Assembly (NCBI GenBank): GCA_040143965.1
Contig: JASJQH010000085.1
Span: 1 to 32,175 of the forward strand
Source of the DNA: Basidiobolus ranarum
Taxonomy: Eukaryota; Basidiobolomycota; Basidiobolomycetes; Basidiobolales
Direction of reading: 5' to 3'
Length of the DNA: 32,175 nucleotides
Positions within the stretch are counted from its first letter, which is position 1. Each line of letters opens with the position of its first letter. The translations under genes were made by a program, and so were the position numbers. Below the pieces are notes generated by a model that was given only the letters and a program-made list of their open reading frames with translations, was not told where the DNA came from and made no database searches. Shown one piece after another: positions 30,821 to 32,175 of this stretch.

Positions 30821-31556
30821 GTTAATCTGATTTGAATGAAAACTGACGGTTGTTGGTTGTGTACGAGCCACTTTATATATAGAACCTTATACGAGCCAAA
30901 TGCAGTAGAATATTTTAGGTGATGCCCAATCAAGTCTTGATAACAGCCATCGTGGTGGTAGCATGAAATAGGGTTTGGGACATCAATTACTTTCGCTGAA
31001 TATTCTATCGTCGATCCAATAACTGTTACAGGATTAAGCGCAGGGTTTCTTTAATTCCATATTAGTCTAATGTTGATTTTCTTCAAGAAAAAAGGAATTT
31101 TTATAAATATTATTTCTATTGGGGAATAAATGTATGTATACACCAAGTGAACACTTTCCATTATAGGAAATCCCTATTTTGTTAACATTCTGTAGCGTTG
31201 AATTTGACGTTGCTTTGATGGAACTCTATCGAGAATACTCCAGTAATCAGCTTAGGGTCATTAGTTCGCAAATAGGTAGTGAAATAGGCGCTGGCGTAGG
31301 CTTTGTTTGCTCATATCATTACTGATTCTACCAGATTGGGGATTAGGTTGACAATATCGAATGAATTTTATTGAAGCTTATTCATATGATAAGGTTGTAT
31401 TGGTGCTTGATTGAAATTGGCGATATGATGTAACAATGAAAGTAACTCTTCCAGGATACCTGTCCTTTCAAGATACCCGTCTATCTATCGAGCAATCGTC
31501 ATCGAAAAATATTTAATACTTACTAAACTCATTCTTACTGTGATTGGAACCATTGC
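30821..31556. promoter_or_regulatory. PHO89 upstream region
   Basis: 736 bp between the PHO89 start and the 3' end of the CBM19 gene. On the minus strand, TATATAAA (within 30872-30881) lies about 55 bp before the ATG and is flanked by two TACGAGCCA direct repeats (30862-30870, 30890-30898). I see no CACGTG Pho4-type site. An AATAAA on the minus strand at 31367-31372 may serve the CBM19 gene. Confidence 0.45.
30862..30898 (-). promoter_or_regulatory. TATA element between 9-bp direct repeats
   Basis: Two exact TACGAGCCA copies, 28 bp apart start to start, bracket a TATATATA core facing PHO89. The repeats may bind a regulator; no known site is recognised. Confidence 0.35.
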
Positions 31557-32175
31557 TTAATTCAGTTTAGATACTGATACTATTTGGGTAGTGGTAGTAC
31601 ACGGAGTAGAGGTTGGCCCTTCATGTTCGGTGTTCTTGGTCTTACTAGAGGTCTCCGACTTCGAGTGTTTTTCAGTTTTGCTTGTGTTAATATGCTTGAT
31701 GGAGTTTTCACTTGTGTGTTTATCAGAACCATGCTTGGATGGGTAATCACAGATCACCTTATCTTTACCATTCGAGAAGCAACGAGTGCCTTCTCCGCAA
31801 GGACGACGACGCCAGGTTTTATTCACACATTGATAAAAACCATCTCCATCACATTTGTATTTACCTGAGATACATCCACGTCCATTGTCAGTGGGGGTTT
31901 CTGATGAGCTTGAGTGGGTTTTGGAGCCAGAGTGAGTCTTAGTAGTGCTCTCAGTGGAATGCGTTTTAGTGTGCTTTTTAGTGGTAGTGGTAGAAGTGGA
32001 GCGCCCAGTCTTAGTTGAGCTTTCAGCGGAGTGCGTTTTGGTGTGCTTCTTGGTGGTAGTGGTGGAAGTAGAAGTGGAGTGATCCGTCTCTGTATGGCTC
32101 TTGGTTGACCAAGGATGCTTTGTCTTGGTCTTGGTTTTGGTAAGAGTATAGCAAGAAGACTCACTGCATCCACCG
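31557..32175 (-). CDS. CBM19 chitin-binding protein, C-terminal part
   Basis: Partial: the frame is open to the window edge, leaving 205 C-terminal residues. The visible part begins with a short Cys-bearing stretch (GGCSESSCYTL). A Thr/Ser/Lys/His-rich linker follows with two ~24-residue repeats (STSTTTTKKHTKTHS(A/T)E). Then comes a Cys-rich module (~105-155) with GCISGKYKCDGDGFYQC, NKTWRRRPCGEGTRC and VICDY, spaced as in CBM19 chitin-binding domains. A second Ser/Lys/His tail ends QIVSVSKLN. In fungi CBM19 is typically attached to secreted GH18 chitinases that remodel the wall, so a chitinase or other secreted chitin-active enzyme is likely; the catalytic part lies outside. The linker is probably O-glycosylated. 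No GPI-type hydrophobic tail. A GT-AAAT inside GCISGKYKC looks like a donor but the domain reads straight through. Confidence 0.75.
   Translation of the reverse strand, partial: GGCSESSCYTLTKTKTKTKHPWSTKSHTETDHSTSTSTTTTKKHTKTHSAESSTKTGRSTSTTTTKKHTKTHSTESTTKTHSGSKTHSSSSETPTDNGRGCISGKYKCDGDGFYQCVNKTWRRRPCGEGTRCFSNGKDKVICDYPSKHGSDKHTSENSIKHINTSKTEKHSKSETSSKTKNTEHEGPTSTPCTTTTQIVSVSKLN
31936..32079 (-). repeat. 72-bp coding tandem repeat, 2 copies
   Basis: Two diverged copies with a 72-bp (24-codon) period encode the Thr/Lys/His-rich linker of the CBM19 protein. Both carry the same order: STKT, ST(S)TTTTKKHTKTHS. Confidence 0.65.

Noticed and set aside
30821-30871. Extended PHO89 N-terminus
   Set aside because: The extra 17 codons begin at a GTG, and family members start at the position of the ATG at 30820.
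31823-32173. Pro/Arg/Leu-rich 116-codon frame
   Set aside because: It is the shifted frame of the Thr/Lys/His repeat; the other frame continues into a clear CBM19 module.
1-32175. tRNA, rRNA, CRISPR, transposon or viral relic
   Set aside because: No T-loop/acceptor pattern outside exons, no spaced repeats with unique spacers, no terminal repeats, and no transposase, reverse transcriptase or capsid-like frame was found by eye.

Overview
The window is nuclear DNA of a fungus, most likely from an early-diverging (zygomycete-grade, non-Dikarya) lineage; I cannot name the species. The evidence is a set of fungal-type genes: a NoxR/p67phox-like NADPH oxidase regulator without SH3 domains, a Pho89-type phosphate symporter, a Gac1-like glycogen/PP1 targeting subunit, and a C-terminal fungal-type chitin-binding CBM19 module. 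Genes are interrupted by many short introns (mostly about 50-95 bp; up to 16 per gene), intergenic DNA is AT-rich, and TTAGGG-type motifs occur in intergenic regions. An Integrator INTS10 homologue also argues against Dikarya, which as far as I know lack Integrator. All splice sites below were placed by eye from reading-frame continuity and GT/GC..AG signals. Every exon set adds up to an uninterrupted frame of the length given.

Layout, left to right. (1) 951-2911 (+), NoxR, 8 exons. (2) 3779-10211 (-), UBR1-type N-recognin ubiquitin ligase, 8 exons, about 1985 aa, tail-to-tail with NoxR. (3) 11095-14008 (+), INTS10-like Integrator subunit, 14 exons, 708 aa, divergent from UBR1. (4) 14894-17153 (-), Gfo/Idh/MocA oxidoreductase, 17 exons including two 16-nt microexons and one GC-AG intron. 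(5) 17758-21201 (+), Nop4/RBM28-like nucleolar RRM protein, 16 exons, preceded by a cluster of telo-box motifs. (6) 21417-22772 (-), intronless membrane-anchored metallophosphatase. (7) 24251-25807 (+), intronless CBM21/RVxF glycogen-targeting PP1 subunit. (8) 26464-27216 (+), mitochondrial nucleoside diphosphate kinase. (9) 28033-28812 (+), unrecognised four-span membrane protein. (10) 29231-30820 (-), Pho89-like Na+/phosphate symporter with one stop-free intron. (11) 31557-window end (-), the C-terminal part of a Ser/Thr-rich protein carrying a CBM19 module, probably a chitinase or other wall enzyme.

The genes do not form one pathway; this looks like ordinary euchromatic housekeeping territory with alternating strands. 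I see no transposon, viral relic, tRNA, rRNA or CRISPR array. The most notable items are the INTS10 homologue in a fungus, the telo-box cluster in front of a ribosome-biogenesis gene, a 9-copy 11-bp tandem array upstream of the glycogen regulator, introns that are multiples of three and stop-free (which would mislead ORF callers), microexons, and an orphan tetraspan protein.
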